Below are positions 1 to 7,666 of a DNA stretch of 64,000 nucleotides, piece by piece. The notes beneath the pieces are model-generated. The model saw only the letters and a program-made list of their open reading frames with translations, searched no databases and was not told where the DNA came from. The stretch's first letter is position 1. The number at the start of each line of letters is the position of its first letter. This DNA comes from Arthrobacter sp. zg-Y20 (GTDB taxonomy: Bacteria; Actinomycetota; Actinomycetes; Actinomycetales; Micrococcaceae), in contig NZ_CP126241.1 of NCBI RefSeq assembly GCF_030142075.1, positions 620,001 to 684,000 on the forward strand, in the 5' to 3' direction. The position numbers and the translations under genes were made by a program.

Positions 1-85
1 GCCGCTGGGACAGCTTCATGAATCCGACCCCGGCAAAAAGCAGTGCCAACACCAGCTGGATGAGCCATAAGACCAAAGACAGCAT
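1..85 (-). CDS. DoxX-like membrane protein, N-terminal fragment (runs off left edge)
   Basis: Reading leftward from an ATG at 85, the 28 visible codons encode a hydrophobic stretch beginning MLSLVLWLIQLVLALLFAGVG and then FMKL. This is the usual first transmembrane helix of DoxX/DoxX-like proteins, small four-helix membrane proteins of uncertain function. Only the N-terminus is in the window, so domain and length cannot be checked. No strong Shine-Dalgarno is visible (GAAAG about 10 nt upstream), and the frame stays open for some codons upstream, so the start is tentative. It lies downstream of the LacI regulator on the same strand, 143 nt away, so it may or may not belong to that unit. Confidence 0.5.
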   Translation of the reverse strand, partial: MLSLVLWLIQLVLALLFAGVGFMKLSQR

Positions 86-228
86 GCGTATCCAGACGTC
101 TTTCTGTAACAGGGCGCGGGAAAAGGAGGCAGTGGACCAATCTCAACCTAAGCATGGCCGTCCCCGCGGGATCTCTGCAATAACGGGCGTGGCGCAATAA
201 CCAATGTGACACGCGTCCGCCGGATCGT

Positions 229-1245
229 TCAGGCGCGCAACCTGCCGGGAACAGCTGTGCTGGAACGGACCACGAACTCGGTGGGGAAAAACCCGAAATC
301 GTCCACCGGCTCGTTGCGCATCAGCGCCAGGACGGCGGCCACAGCAGCAGCCCCCTGCCCCTCGGGGCTCTGCGAGATGGTGGTCAGACCGAAGACTTCG
401 CCCATGTCGTGGCCGTCAATCCCAATCACGGAGAGGTCTTCCGGCACCCGAAGCCCCAGGTCCCGGGCGGCCAGGATGGCGCCGACGGCAATCTCGTCAG
501 CGGCGCAGAAAATTGCCGTTGGGCGGACGTCTGGCCGGGCCAGCAGGGCTTTGGCGGCCCGGAAACCACCGGCCACAGAGAATTCAGCGCTGGCCACCCA
601 GCCCGGCTCGGGCGTGAGGCCGGCATCGCGCATGGCTCCTTCGTACCCGGTGCGCCGGGTTCCGCCAAGCTGGAAGTCCCGCTCCAGTTCCTCACCGCCG
701 CCGATATGGGCAATCCTCGTGTGTCCAAGGGAAATCAGGTGCCCGGTGGCCAGGGCCGAAATGCCTACCTCGTCCACACGGATGGCCGCGGTGCCCGGGA
801 GCGGACCGCCAATGGCCACAATGGGCTTGTCCACCGCCCGCAGCTGGGCCAGCTCTTCATCGGTGAGCCGCAGGGCAACGGTGATTACCGCGTCCAGCCG
901 TTTTCGCCGCAGCATCTCCTTGAGCACGCTTTCCCGGTGCCCCGGGCCGTCCCCGGTGTTGTACAGCGTCAGGTCGTAGCCCGCCTCAATCAGGGCCGAC
1001 GCCGCGCCCTCCAGCACCTTGGCAAAGTACCAGCGCCCCACGCCGGGCATCACCACTCCCACATTCCGCGTCCGGCCCGAGGCAAGGGAGGAAGCGTTGT
1101 AGGAGATGACGAATCCCAGCTCCTCAGCTGCCGCAAGCACCCTCCGGCGGGTGCTTGCGGAGACCGCGCCGTTGCCGCTGAGCGCGCGGGACACCGTGGC
1201 TGCGGAGACGCCGGCGTGGGCTGCGACGTCTTTGATTCCTGGCAC
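229..1245 (-). CDS. LacI-family transcriptional regulator
   Basis: A 338-residue LacI/GalR repressor, the family's usual length. The N-terminus PGIKDVAAHAGVSAATVSRAL is the standard LacI helix-turn-helix, followed by the hinge helix near residues 45-58 and a periplasmic-binding-protein-like sugar-sensing domain (for example ADEIAVGAI and EDLSVIGIDG). The frame is open further upstream, but GTG at 1245 is chosen because TCCGGAGGA sits 7 nt before it and the HTH starts at once. The gene lies 35 nt downstream of the GH13 alpha-glucosidase on the same strand, so the two are probably cotranscribed, with the repressor controlling the glucosidase promoter through the LacI-type sites at 3017-3030 and 3155-3168. 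The effector sugar is not deducible; a maltose-type alpha-glucoside is inferred from the neighbour. Confidence 0.93.
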   Translation of the reverse strand: MPGIKDVAAHAGVSAATVSRALSGNGAVSASTRRRVLAAAEELGFVISYNASSLASGRTRNVGVVMPGVGRWYFAKVLEGAASALIEAGYDLTLYNTGDGPGHRESVLKEMLRRKRLDAVITVALRLTDEELAQLRAVDKPIVAIGGPLPGTAAIRVDEVGISALATGHLISLGHTRIAHIGGGEELERDFQLGGTRRTGYEGAMRDAGLTPEPGWVASAEFSVAGGFRAAKALLARPDVRPTAIFCAADEIAVGAILAARDLGLRVPEDLSVIGIDGHDMGEVFGLTTISQSPEGQGAAAVAAVLALMRNEPVDDFGFFPTEFVVRSSTAVPGRLRA

Positions 1246-1280
1246 GGGTGTTCCTCCGGAGCGATTGCGGGTGCGGTTGG

Positions 1281-2984
1281 CTAGCTTAGCCGAACCCAGG
1301 CGCTGTGGTTGGGCAGCAGGTAACCGTCCATGACGGCGCCGTTGATGCTGCACGCCACCAGCTCTCCGTCGGGCAGCGGCACAGGGTCGCTGCCCATGTT
1401 CATCAGGGCCGCGGTGCCGCCGTTGACGAAGGCCAGGACGGACTCCGGATCGTACCCGGGGTACCAGGCCAGCGAACCGTTGCCCAGGTCCAGGCTGCGG
1501 CGCAGTTCCAGTGCGGTCCGGTAGAGGTTGAGCGTGGAATCGGGATCGGCCTGCTGGACGCCGCGGGCCAGGGCATTCCACCCCTCAGGCTGGGGCAGCC
1601 AGGCCTGGCCGGCGTCGCTGAATCCCAGTGCCGGGGCGTCCGGCGTCCAGGGCAGCGGCACCCGGCAGCCGTCCCGGCCCAGGCGTGCGCCTTCCGTGCG
1701 GTGGAAGGTGGGGTCCTGGCGGTATTCATCCGGCAGTGTGGTGTGGTCCGGCAAACCCAGTTCTTCGCCCTGATACAGATACACGCCGCCGGGCAGGCCC
1801 AGCATCAGCAGGGTTGCCGCGCGGGCCCTGGAGATGCCCAGGCCGTAGTCCGGCTGCGGATCCGATGATCCAATTCCGTCGCCCGGCCGTTCCTGATGGG
1901 TGGTGATGCCGAACCGGCTGGCATGCCGGACAACGTCGTGGTTGGAGAGCACCCAGGTGGTAGGGGCGCCTACCTTGTCGAAGGCGCGCAGCGAGGATTC
2001 AATGACGTGGCGCACTGCCGGGGCATGCCAGGGGTGGTGCAGGTAGGCGAAATTGAAGGTCTGGTGCATTTCGTCCGGCCGAACCCAGTCGGTCAGCCGG
2101 TCGAGCGGGTCGATGGTCGCTTCGGCGCACAGCACCCGGTCTCCGTCGTAGGAGTCAAGGATTTTCCGCCAGGACCGGTAAATGTCATGGATGCCGGGCT
2201 GTCCAAACATGGGGGCCTCGGCTCCGGGGTAGCCCTCGGAGGAGGACCCGTCGGCGCGGCCGCCCCAGTCGGGCAGCCCTGATTTCTTGATCAGGGCGTG
2301 GGCCACGTCCACGCGGAAGCCGCCGACGCCGCGATCCAGCCAGAAGCGCAGGGTCTGCTCGAATTCCGCGTGCACTGCCGGAGAGTCCCAGTTGAAATCC
2401 GGCTGGGAGGAGTCAAAGAGGTGCAGGTACCACTGACCGGGGGTGCCGTCGGGTTCGGTGACGCGGGTCCAGGCGGGGCCGCCGAAGTGGGACTGCCAGT
2501 TGTTGGGCGGGTTGTTTCCGTGCTCTCCGGTGCCGTCGCGGAAAACAAACATGTCCCGGTCGGGGGAGCCGGGGCCGGCGGCCAGGGCGGCTTGGAAGAG
2601 GGTGTGCTGGTCGGAGCAGTGGTTGGGGACCAGGTCCACGATGACGCGGATGCCGTGCCGGCCGGCTTCGGCGACGAGGGCGTCAAAATCCTCCAGGGTG
2701 CCGAACATGGGATCCACGGACCGGTAGTCGGCGACGTCGTAGCCGGCGTCTTTTTGGGGCGACCGGTAGAAGGGGGACAGCCAGACGGCGTCGATGTCCA
2801 GTTCTGCCAGTGTTCCGAGTTCTGCGGTGATGCCCTGCAGGTCTCCGATCCCATCACCGTTCAGGTCCCGGAACGAGCGGGGGTAGATCTGGTAGATCAC
2901 CGAAGAGCGCCACCATTCACGGTCCGCAGGGGCGGGATGTACAAGGGCCAGGGCCGAAGAATCATGAAGTACAGAACTGAGCAT
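1281..2984 (-). CDS. GH13 alpha-glucosidase (maltase / oligo-1,6-glucosidase type)
   Basis: A cytoplasmic glycoside hydrolase family 13 enzyme of 567 residues that should release glucose from short alpha-glucosides. Conserved GH13 regions are visible: QIYPRSFRDLNGDGIGDL and DAVWLSPFYRSP near the N-terminus, VIVDLVPNHCSD, the nucleophile region GGFRVDVAHA (Asp about 226), the acid/base region LCAEATID, and WVLSNHDVVRH with the third catalytic Asp. There is no signal peptide. ATG at 2984 is preferred because AGGA lies 7 nt upstream; an in-frame GTG at 2990 is the alternative. Exact linkage specificity (alpha-1,4, alpha-1,6 or sucrose) cannot be read from sequence. The LacI gene follows in the same direction, and a truncated MalG-like permease lies upstream, suggesting a former alpha-glucoside uptake and hydrolysis locus. 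Confidence 0.93.
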   Translation of the reverse strand: MLSSVLHDSSALALVHPAPADREWWRSSVIYQIYPRSFRDLNGDGIGDLQGITAELGTLAELDIDAVWLSPFYRSPQKDAGYDVADYRSVDPMFGTLEDFDALVAEAGRHGIRVIVDLVPNHCSDQHTLFQAALAAGPGSPDRDMFVFRDGTGEHGNNPPNNWQSHFGGPAWTRVTEPDGTPGQWYLHLFDSSQPDFNWDSPAVHAEFEQTLRFWLDRGVGGFRVDVAHALIKKSGLPDWGGRADGSSSEGYPGAEAPMFGQPGIHDIYRSWRKILDSYDGDRVLCAEATIDPLDRLTDWVRPDEMHQTFNFAYLHHPWHAPAVRHVIESSLRAFDKVGAPTTWVLSNHDVVRHASRFGITTHQERPGDGIGSSDPQPDYGLGISRARAATLLMLGLPGGVYLYQGEELGLPDHTTLPDEYRQDPTFHRTEGARLGRDGCRVPLPWTPDAPALGFSDAGQAWLPQPEGWNALARGVQQADPDSTLNLYRTALELRRSLDLGNGSLAWYPGYDPESVLAFVNGGTAALMNMGSDPVPLPDGELVACSINGAVMDGYLLPNHSAWVRLS

Positions 2985-3016
2985 GCCCACATCCTAGGGT
3001 GTGTTCCGGCAGAAAA

Positions 3017-3030
3017 TGCAAACGCTTCCA
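3017..3030. promoter_or_regulatory. LacI-family operator 1
   Basis: TGCAAACGCTTCCA (reverse strand TGGAAGCGTTTGCA) matches the LacI/CcpA-family consensus TGNAANCGNTTNCA at every fixed position. It lies 33 nt upstream of the alpha-glucosidase start. A weak candidate promoter for that gene lies just upstream on the minus strand (TTGCAT at 3098-3093 and TATTGC at 3076-3071, 16-nt spacer), placing this operator downstream of the probable transcription start, a typical repression position. The cognate factor is probably the LacI protein at 229-1245. Confidence 0.75.
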
Positions 3031-3154
3031 TTGCGTTTCGCTGCAGCGCGCGTTTGCCCTCTTTTGAACCGCAATACCGGGGTTTTTGAGGCATGCAACA
3101 GTAAGCAAGCTGATCCACTTCAACGGCACAGCGCAAGTCGGTGGACGGATTGAG

Positions 3155-3168
3155 TGCACACGCTTACA
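3155..3168. promoter_or_regulatory. LacI-family operator 2
   Basis: TGCACACGCTTACA matches 13 of 14 positions of the degenerate TGNAANCGNTTNCA consensus. It is 138 nt from operator 1 and ends 12 nt before the MalG-like fragment begins. Two sites at this distance could support looping, or this one could be left over from the promoter of a lost transporter operon. Confidence 0.6.
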
Positions 3169-3180
3169 CTGACGTGTGTC

Positions 3181-3312
3181 GGGGCCAGCCACATCCAGGT
3201 GTTCTTCACGATCATCCTGCGCCTGGCCACGCCTATCCCGGCCATCGTGGGTCTGCTGTCCTTCATTACCTCCACCGACGGGTTCCTGATCGCTGGGTCC
3301 GTCAAGGGCTAG
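3181..3312 (+). pseudogene. MalG-type sugar ABC permease, C-terminal remnant
   Basis: Translating from 3181 gives GASHIQVFFTIILRL, then ATPIPAIVGLLSFITSTDGF, then LIAGSVKG and a TAG stop. In the MalG family the cytoplasmic EAA loop reads roughly DGAS-x-x-QxFFxI-x-LPLxxPIL, followed by a transmembrane helix and an NxF segment, so this is recognisably that part of a binding-protein-dependent permease. Only 43 codons remain. There is no start codon with a ribosome-binding site, the upstream 230 codons are absent, and the frame upstream is intergenic sequence with an operator. The TAG overlaps the stop of the aldo/keto reductase on the other strand (shared bases 3310-3311). I interpret it as a deletion remnant of a maltose/alpha-glucoside transporter. 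Confidence 0.62.
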
Positions 3313-4295
3313 AGAACCGCCACCGGGCGGGGTACATAGTCCTCTTCCAGCCGGCGGAACTCCTCGTCGGTGAGCTGCAGGCCCAGGGCCGCTGCGTCGT
3401 CGTCGAGCTGTGCCGCGTCCGTGGCGCCGACCAGCGGCGCCGTGACCGCCGGGTTGCCCAGCACCCAGGCCAGCGCCACCCGGGCGCGGCTTACCCCGCG
3501 GCCGGCGGCCACTTCACCCACGGCGTCGGCAACCCGGCGGTCAACCTCTTCGTTTCCGGCGTAGAACTGGTTGCCGGGTTCGTCGAAGTCCAGCCGCGCG
3601 GTCCGTGCTCCCCAAGGGCGGGCGAGGCGGCCGCGGGCCAGGGGGGAGTACGGGAGCACCCCCATCCCCTGGTCCCGGCACAGCGGGTGCATTTCCCGCT
3701 CTTCCTCGCGGTAGAAGAGGTTGTAGTGGTCCTGCATGGTGATGAACTGCGCCCAGCCGTGCTGTTTCTGCAGGAACAGTGCCTTGGTGAACTGCCAGGC
3801 ATACATGGTGGATGCCCCCAGGTACCGCACCTTGCCGGCGGTCACGAGTTCATCCAGGGTGGCCAGGGTTTCTTCCAACGGCGTGCTCCCGTCCCAGCGG
3901 TGCACCTGATAGAGGTCGATGTAGTCGGTGCCCAGCCGCCGGAGGCTGGCGTCGACCTGCCAGAGGATGTGCTTGCGGGACAACCCCCATCCGTTGGGTC
4001 CGGGCCCCATCTCGCCGTGCACCTTGGTGGCCAGCACCACCTCGTCGCGACGGCAGTATTCGGCGACGGCGGCGCCCAGGACTTCCTCGCTGTGCCCGGC
4101 CGAATACACATTGGCAGTATCGAAGAAGTTGATCCCCAGTTCCACCGCGCGCCGGATCAGCGGCCTGGCGCTTTCCTCCCGCAGCGTCCACCGGTGGGTG
4201 CCGCGGTCGGGGTCGCCGTAAGCCATGCAGCCCAGGCCGATGGCCGATACCGTGGCTCCGGAATTTCCGAGTTTGACGTACCGCATTGAGTTCAT
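3309..4295 (-). CDS. Aldo/keto reductase
   Basis: A 328-residue NADPH-dependent aldo/keto reductase of the YghZ/Tas-like group (TIM barrel). It starts MNSMRYVKLGNSGATVSAIG, the family's usual N-terminus. The catalytic tetrad can be read in INFFDTANVYSAGHSEE (Asp, Tyr), VLATKV (Lys) and YQVHRW (His); the barrel continues to LAWVLGNPAVTAPLVGA, which contributes to cofactor binding. ATG at 4295 is chosen over the longer open frame because CGGAGG lies 6 nt upstream. Substrate is unknown. It is monocistronic, convergent with the MalG remnant and divergent from the CHAD gene. Confidence 0.93.
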   Translation of the reverse strand: MNSMRYVKLGNSGATVSAIGLGCMAYGDPDRGTHRWTLREESARPLIRRAVELGINFFDTANVYSAGHSEEVLGAAVAEYCRRDEVVLATKVHGEMGPGPNGWGLSRKHILWQVDASLRRLGTDYIDLYQVHRWDGSTPLEETLATLDELVTAGKVRYLGASTMYAWQFTKALFLQKQHGWAQFITMQDHYNLFYREEEREMHPLCRDQGMGVLPYSPLARGRLARPWGARTARLDFDEPGNQFYAGNEEVDRRVADAVGEVAAGRGVSRARVALAWVLGNPAVTAPLVGATDAAQLDDDAAALGLQLTDEEFRRLEEDYVPRPVAVL

Positions 4296-4415
4296 CGAAG
4301 GCCTCCGAGCCGGTTGGATATCCGCTCCCATTCGAGTTTCGTATGCCGCGATGCTACCTGCGGCCCCGCACTGCCGGTAGTGCGGGGGGACTCCCCGGAG
4401 CAGCCGCGGCCGACC

Positions 4416-4421
4416 TATACT
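4416..4421 (+). promoter_or_regulatory. Candidate -10 box for a leaderless CHAD mRNA
   Basis: TATACT lies 7 nt before the ATG at 4429. That spacing puts the transcription start at or next to the A of the start codon, and there is no Shine-Dalgarno in the gap, so the mRNA is probably leaderless, as is common in actinobacteria. No good -35 box is visible. Confidence 0.5.
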
Positions 4422-4428
4422 GGCGCAC

Positions 4429-5913
4429 ATGGTTGCCGGAACTGGTACCGAAAGCCCCCTGAGATTCTCCGCCGCCGAAGCGCTGATGCTTCCACCGCTG
4501 CACGAGCTCCCCGCAGTGGCCGCGGTAGGGCAACCACGCACCGGGCACCGCTCCGAGACCCGGTATGACACGGAGGACAGCGCTCTGCGGCGGCACGGGC
4601 TGGCGGTGTCCCGGATCAGCGACGAGGACGGGACGCACTGGGTCCGCACGGCCCTGCCCGGCGAATCGGAGGCGGACGCACGCACCGCAGCGGCAGGGGA
4701 TCCTGCTGATGTGCCACCGGAACTGGTGGACGGATTCCAGGCGGTGTTGCGGGGCAGACCGCTCGAACCGGTGGAAACCGCCGAAGCGCGGGTGACGACG
4801 TATCCGCTGCTGGACAGCGGCGGCGGCGCGGCAGGCTGGGTTGCCGATGAAACGGTTGAGGTCCACGACGCGGGTGCGGCACCGGGAGCAGTGCCCCGGA
4901 TCCGCCGGAACTGGATTGCTGCGGCGCCGGACACCGTGCTGGCCGACCAGCTCGAGGCGCTGTTGCGGCAGGCCGGGGCGGATCCGGCGGAAGCGGAGCC
5001 GGCGGAAGGGAAGGAACCCGCCGTCGGACCGGAGGAAGCGCTGGACGCCGACAGCCCGGTCGGGGATCTGCTGCAGCGCTATCTGCGTGAGCAGTTCGCC
5101 GAGCTTCTGCGGCACGAGCCGCGGGTCCGCCGGGGAGAACCGGACGGGGTGCACAAAATGCGCGTGGCCACCCGCCGGCTCCGCTCCGCGCTGGCCAGCT
5201 ACCGCACCGCCGTCGAGCGGGAACCGGCGCGTTCACTGCGCGGGGAGCTGCGGTGGCTGGCCCGGGTCCTGGGCGAAGCCCGGGACGCGCAGGTGATGCG
5301 GCACCGGCTTCGGGACCTGGTGGAAGCCGAACCCGTCGACCTGGTCATGGGGCCGGTCGCGGCACGGATCGACGAGGAACTGCTCCATGACTACCGCCAG
5401 GCCTACGGACGCATCCGTGAGGCCCTGGGGTCCGGACGGTACTTCTCCGCGCTGGACCGGCTGGAAACCCTGTTGGCGGAACCGGTATGGACAACGACGG
5501 CGGCGGACCCTGCAGGCCCGGCGGCCGCACGGATGATCCGCCGGGACCGGAAACGGCTGCACCGCAGGGTCCGTGAGGCCCGGGACCTGGACGGCGACGA
5601 ATACGCCGAGGCCATGCACGAGGCCCGCAAGGACGCTAAGCGGCTGCGCTACGCCGCCGAAGTATGGGAACCGGTGGCGCCGAAGGAAGCCGGAGCCACG
5701 GTGGAAGCCGCTGAACACATGCAGAAAATCCTCGGCGAGTACCAGGACAGCGTGGTGACCCGTGCCTACCTGCGGCGCATGGGGGCTGCGGCTTCAGCGG
5801 CCGGGGAAAACGGGTTCACCTACGGCAGGCTGCACGCCTTGGAACAAGCCAATGCCGAGGCGGCGCGGGAGCGGTTTGCCCATGCATGGAAGGGATTTCC
5901 CTCCAGCCCCTGA
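4429..5913 (+). CDS. CHAD-domain protein with degenerate CYTH-like N-terminus
   Basis: A 494-residue protein. The C-terminal half, from about residue 215, is a CHAD domain: alpha-helical, rich in His, Arg and Lys, with the signature VHKMRVATRRLRSAL and later HEARKDAKRLRYAAEV. CHAD domains bind inorganic polyphosphate. The N-terminal half has the outline of a CYTH (triphosphate tunnel metalloenzyme) domain, with RYDTEDSALRRHGLAVSR in the place of the usual YxDTxxxxLxxxGxxLRxR. However, the diagnostic ExExK opening is absent (ESPLRFS is in that position) and several charged tunnel residues seem missing, so catalysis is doubtful. The start is set by ATG 7 nt after a -10 box. The MFS exporter follows 36 nt downstream, possibly in one unit. 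Confidence 0.85.
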   Translation: MVAGTGTESPLRFSAAEALMLPPLHELPAVAAVGQPRTGHRSETRYDTEDSALRRHGLAVSRISDEDGTHWVRTALPGESEADARTAAAGDPADVPPELVDGFQAVLRGRPLEPVETAEARVTTYPLLDSGGGAAGWVADETVEVHDAGAAPGAVPRIRRNWIAAAPDTVLADQLEALLRQAGADPAEAEPAEGKEPAVGPEEALDADSPVGDLLQRYLREQFAELLRHEPRVRRGEPDGVHKMRVATRRLRSALASYRTAVEREPARSLRGELRWLARVLGEARDAQVMRHRLRDLVEAEPVDLVMGPVAARIDEELLHDYRQAYGRIREALGSGRYFSALDRLETLLAEPVWTTTAADPAGPAAARMIRRDRKRLHRRVREARDLDGDEYAEAMHEARKDAKRLRYAAEVWEPVAPKEAGATVEAAEHMQKILGEYQDSVVTRAYLRRMGAAASAAGENGFTYGRLHALEQANAEAARERFAHAWKGFPSSP

Positions 5914-5949
5914 CCAGATGACCGGATGCACCGCACGGAAGGAACCGGT

Positions 5950-7524
5950 ATGGACTCACCCTGGTCGCCGCTGCGGCGAAGGATGTTCCTTATCCTGTGG
6001 CTGGCCCAGCTCGGCTCCAATATCGGCACCTGGATGCAGACCGTTGGCGCGCAATGGTTCCTGGTGGAGAACAGCCGGAATCCTGCCCTGGTGTCCCTGG
6101 TCCAGACGGCAAACCTGGCACCCTCCCTGCTGCTGGGGCTGGTTGCCGGGGTCCTGGCGGATGCCTTCAACCGCCGCCGGCTGATCCTGGGCGCTAACGT
6201 TTTTGCCGCCGGTGCCGCAGCCACGCTCACCGTAGTGGCCGCCCTGGGCCTGCTAAACCCTGATTCCCTGCTCCTCTATACGTTCCTGATCGGGTGCGGC
6301 ATTGCACTGAGCACCCCCGCTTGGCAAGCCATCACCCCTGAACTGGTTCCCCGCAAGGAGATCCAGACGGCGTCTGCCCTGGGCAGCGTGGCAATAAACA
6401 CTGCCCGGGCCGTGGGCCCGGCCATTGCCGGACTGCTGGTCTCCCTCGTGGGTCCGGCCTTTGTGTTCGGCCTCAACGCCGTCTCCTTCATTGGCACAGC
6501 CGCAGCCATCTACCTATGGCGTGCCCCGGATCAGGGAGCCGCGGACCGAGAGCATATGGGCGAAGCGCTCGCCGCCGGCATGCGCTACATCCGGGCGGCG
6601 CCGCGGATCCGGCGGATCCTTCTGCGCCTAGGGCTCTTCGTGTTTCCGGCCAGCGCGCTGTATGCCCTGCTTCCGGTGGCCGTCAACGGACACCTGGGGC
6701 TGGGATCCACCGGCTACGGGCTGCTGCTCGGTGCGCTGGGCGCCGGCGCGATCCTGGGCGTCCTGCTCCTGCCGCGGGCACGCAAGGTGGTGGGTGAAAA
6801 TGCCCTGCTGGGCATCAGCTCGGTGGTGTTCGCCGCAGGCGCGTTCGCCGCCGGGTACTGGCCCGCCTGGGCCGTGGCAATCCTGCTGGTAGCCAGCGGC
6901 ATGGCCTGGATTTTCACCTTCTCCACCCTCAACGCCGCTATGCAGCTGACCTTGCCCGAATGGGTGCGTGCCCGCGGACTGTCCATCTACCTGATGATCT
7001 CCGCGGGGTCCCAGGCCGTGGGAGCCGTGTTCTGGGGATCCGGAGCCACCGGCGCCGGTTACGCCCCCACCCTCGCTTTTGCCGCCGTCGTCCTGGCCCT
7101 GGTTGGCGCCAGTGTGCTGGTGCTGCCGCTGCTGCCGGGCACCGGCAAGTTGGACCGCAGTGTGGCAGCGGCACCGAACCCGGACCTCAACATCCCCGCT
7201 CCCGTTGAACCCCCGCCGGATGCCGGGCCGGTGACCGTGCTGATTGCTTACGAAGTGCCGGCGGACCGGGCCGACGCCTTTGTCCAAGCCATGCATGAGG
7301 TTCGGCTCAGCCGGATGCGGACCGGCGCCACGCACTGGGAACTGGTGCATTCCATCACCGACCGGGACCAGTTCCGGGAGATATACGACGTACCCAGCTG
7401 GCGGGAGTACCTGAGGCAGGAACAGACCCGGACTACGGGGGAGGACCGGCAGCTGATCCAGCGGGCCTGGGACCTGACGGAAGAAGAACCGTGGGTCCGC
7501 TGGTTCCTGCCGGCGCCGGGCTGA
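5950..7524 (+). CDS. MFS transporter (MFS_3 / EntS-like) with C-terminal ABM-like domain
   Basis: A 524-residue major facilitator protein. It opens RRMFLILWLAQLGSNIGTWMQTVGAQWFL, characteristic of the MFS_3/EntS exporter group, and has the loop 2-3 signature LADAFNRRRLI. About 12 hydrophobic helices extend to residue 400. A soluble tail (from about residue 430, PVTVLIAYEVPADRADAFVQ) resembles a small ferredoxin-like antibiotic-biosynthesis-monooxygenase domain; such tails are usual in this family. ATG at 5950 is preferred to 5926 because GGAAGGA lies 6 nt upstream. Likely an exporter of a small molecule or siderophore; substrate unknown. The FemAB gene follows after 142 nt. Confidence 0.9.
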   Translation: MDSPWSPLRRRMFLILWLAQLGSNIGTWMQTVGAQWFLVENSRNPALVSLVQTANLAPSLLLGLVAGVLADAFNRRRLILGANVFAAGAAATLTVVAALGLLNPDSLLLYTFLIGCGIALSTPAWQAITPELVPRKEIQTASALGSVAINTARAVGPAIAGLLVSLVGPAFVFGLNAVSFIGTAAAIYLWRAPDQGAADREHMGEALAAGMRYIRAAPRIRRILLRLGLFVFPASALYALLPVAVNGHLGLGSTGYGLLLGALGAGAILGVLLLPRARKVVGENALLGISSVVFAAGAFAAGYWPAWAVAILLVASGMAWIFTFSTLNAAMQLTLPEWVRARGLSIYLMISAGSQAVGAVFWGSGATGAGYAPTLAFAAVVLALVGASVLVLPLLPGTGKLDRSVAAAPNPDLNIPAPVEPPPDAGPVTVLIAYEVPADRADAFVQAMHEVRLSRMRTGATHWELVHSITDRDQFREIYDVPSWREYLRQEQTRTTGEDRQLIQRAWDLTEEEPWVRWFLPAPG

Positions 7525-7666
7525 GGGCGGTGAGGAAGTTTCGTGGGGGCGGTGCTGCAACAGATAGACTGGGAGCCGGTTCGAGGCCCGCTTTTCACGA
7601 GCAGGCCGGCGCACCTGCCGGATGCGCTGAAAACGAAGCAGTGAACAAACCATTAGTTGAGGTATT

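Noticed and set aside
1246-1581. Longer LacI frame starting inside the GH13 gene
   Set aside because: Would add 112 residues before the HTH; GTG 1245 has an ideal SD and gives the family N-terminus.
4296-4934. N-terminal extension of the aldo/keto reductase frame
   Set aside because: Upstream residues are Ser/Arg/Pro-rich shadow of the CHAD gene; a good SD precedes ATG 4295.
5950-7524. Novel MFS-monooxygenase fusion
   Set aside because: A short ferredoxin-like tail is usual in MFS_3 proteins of this length, so it is family-typical.
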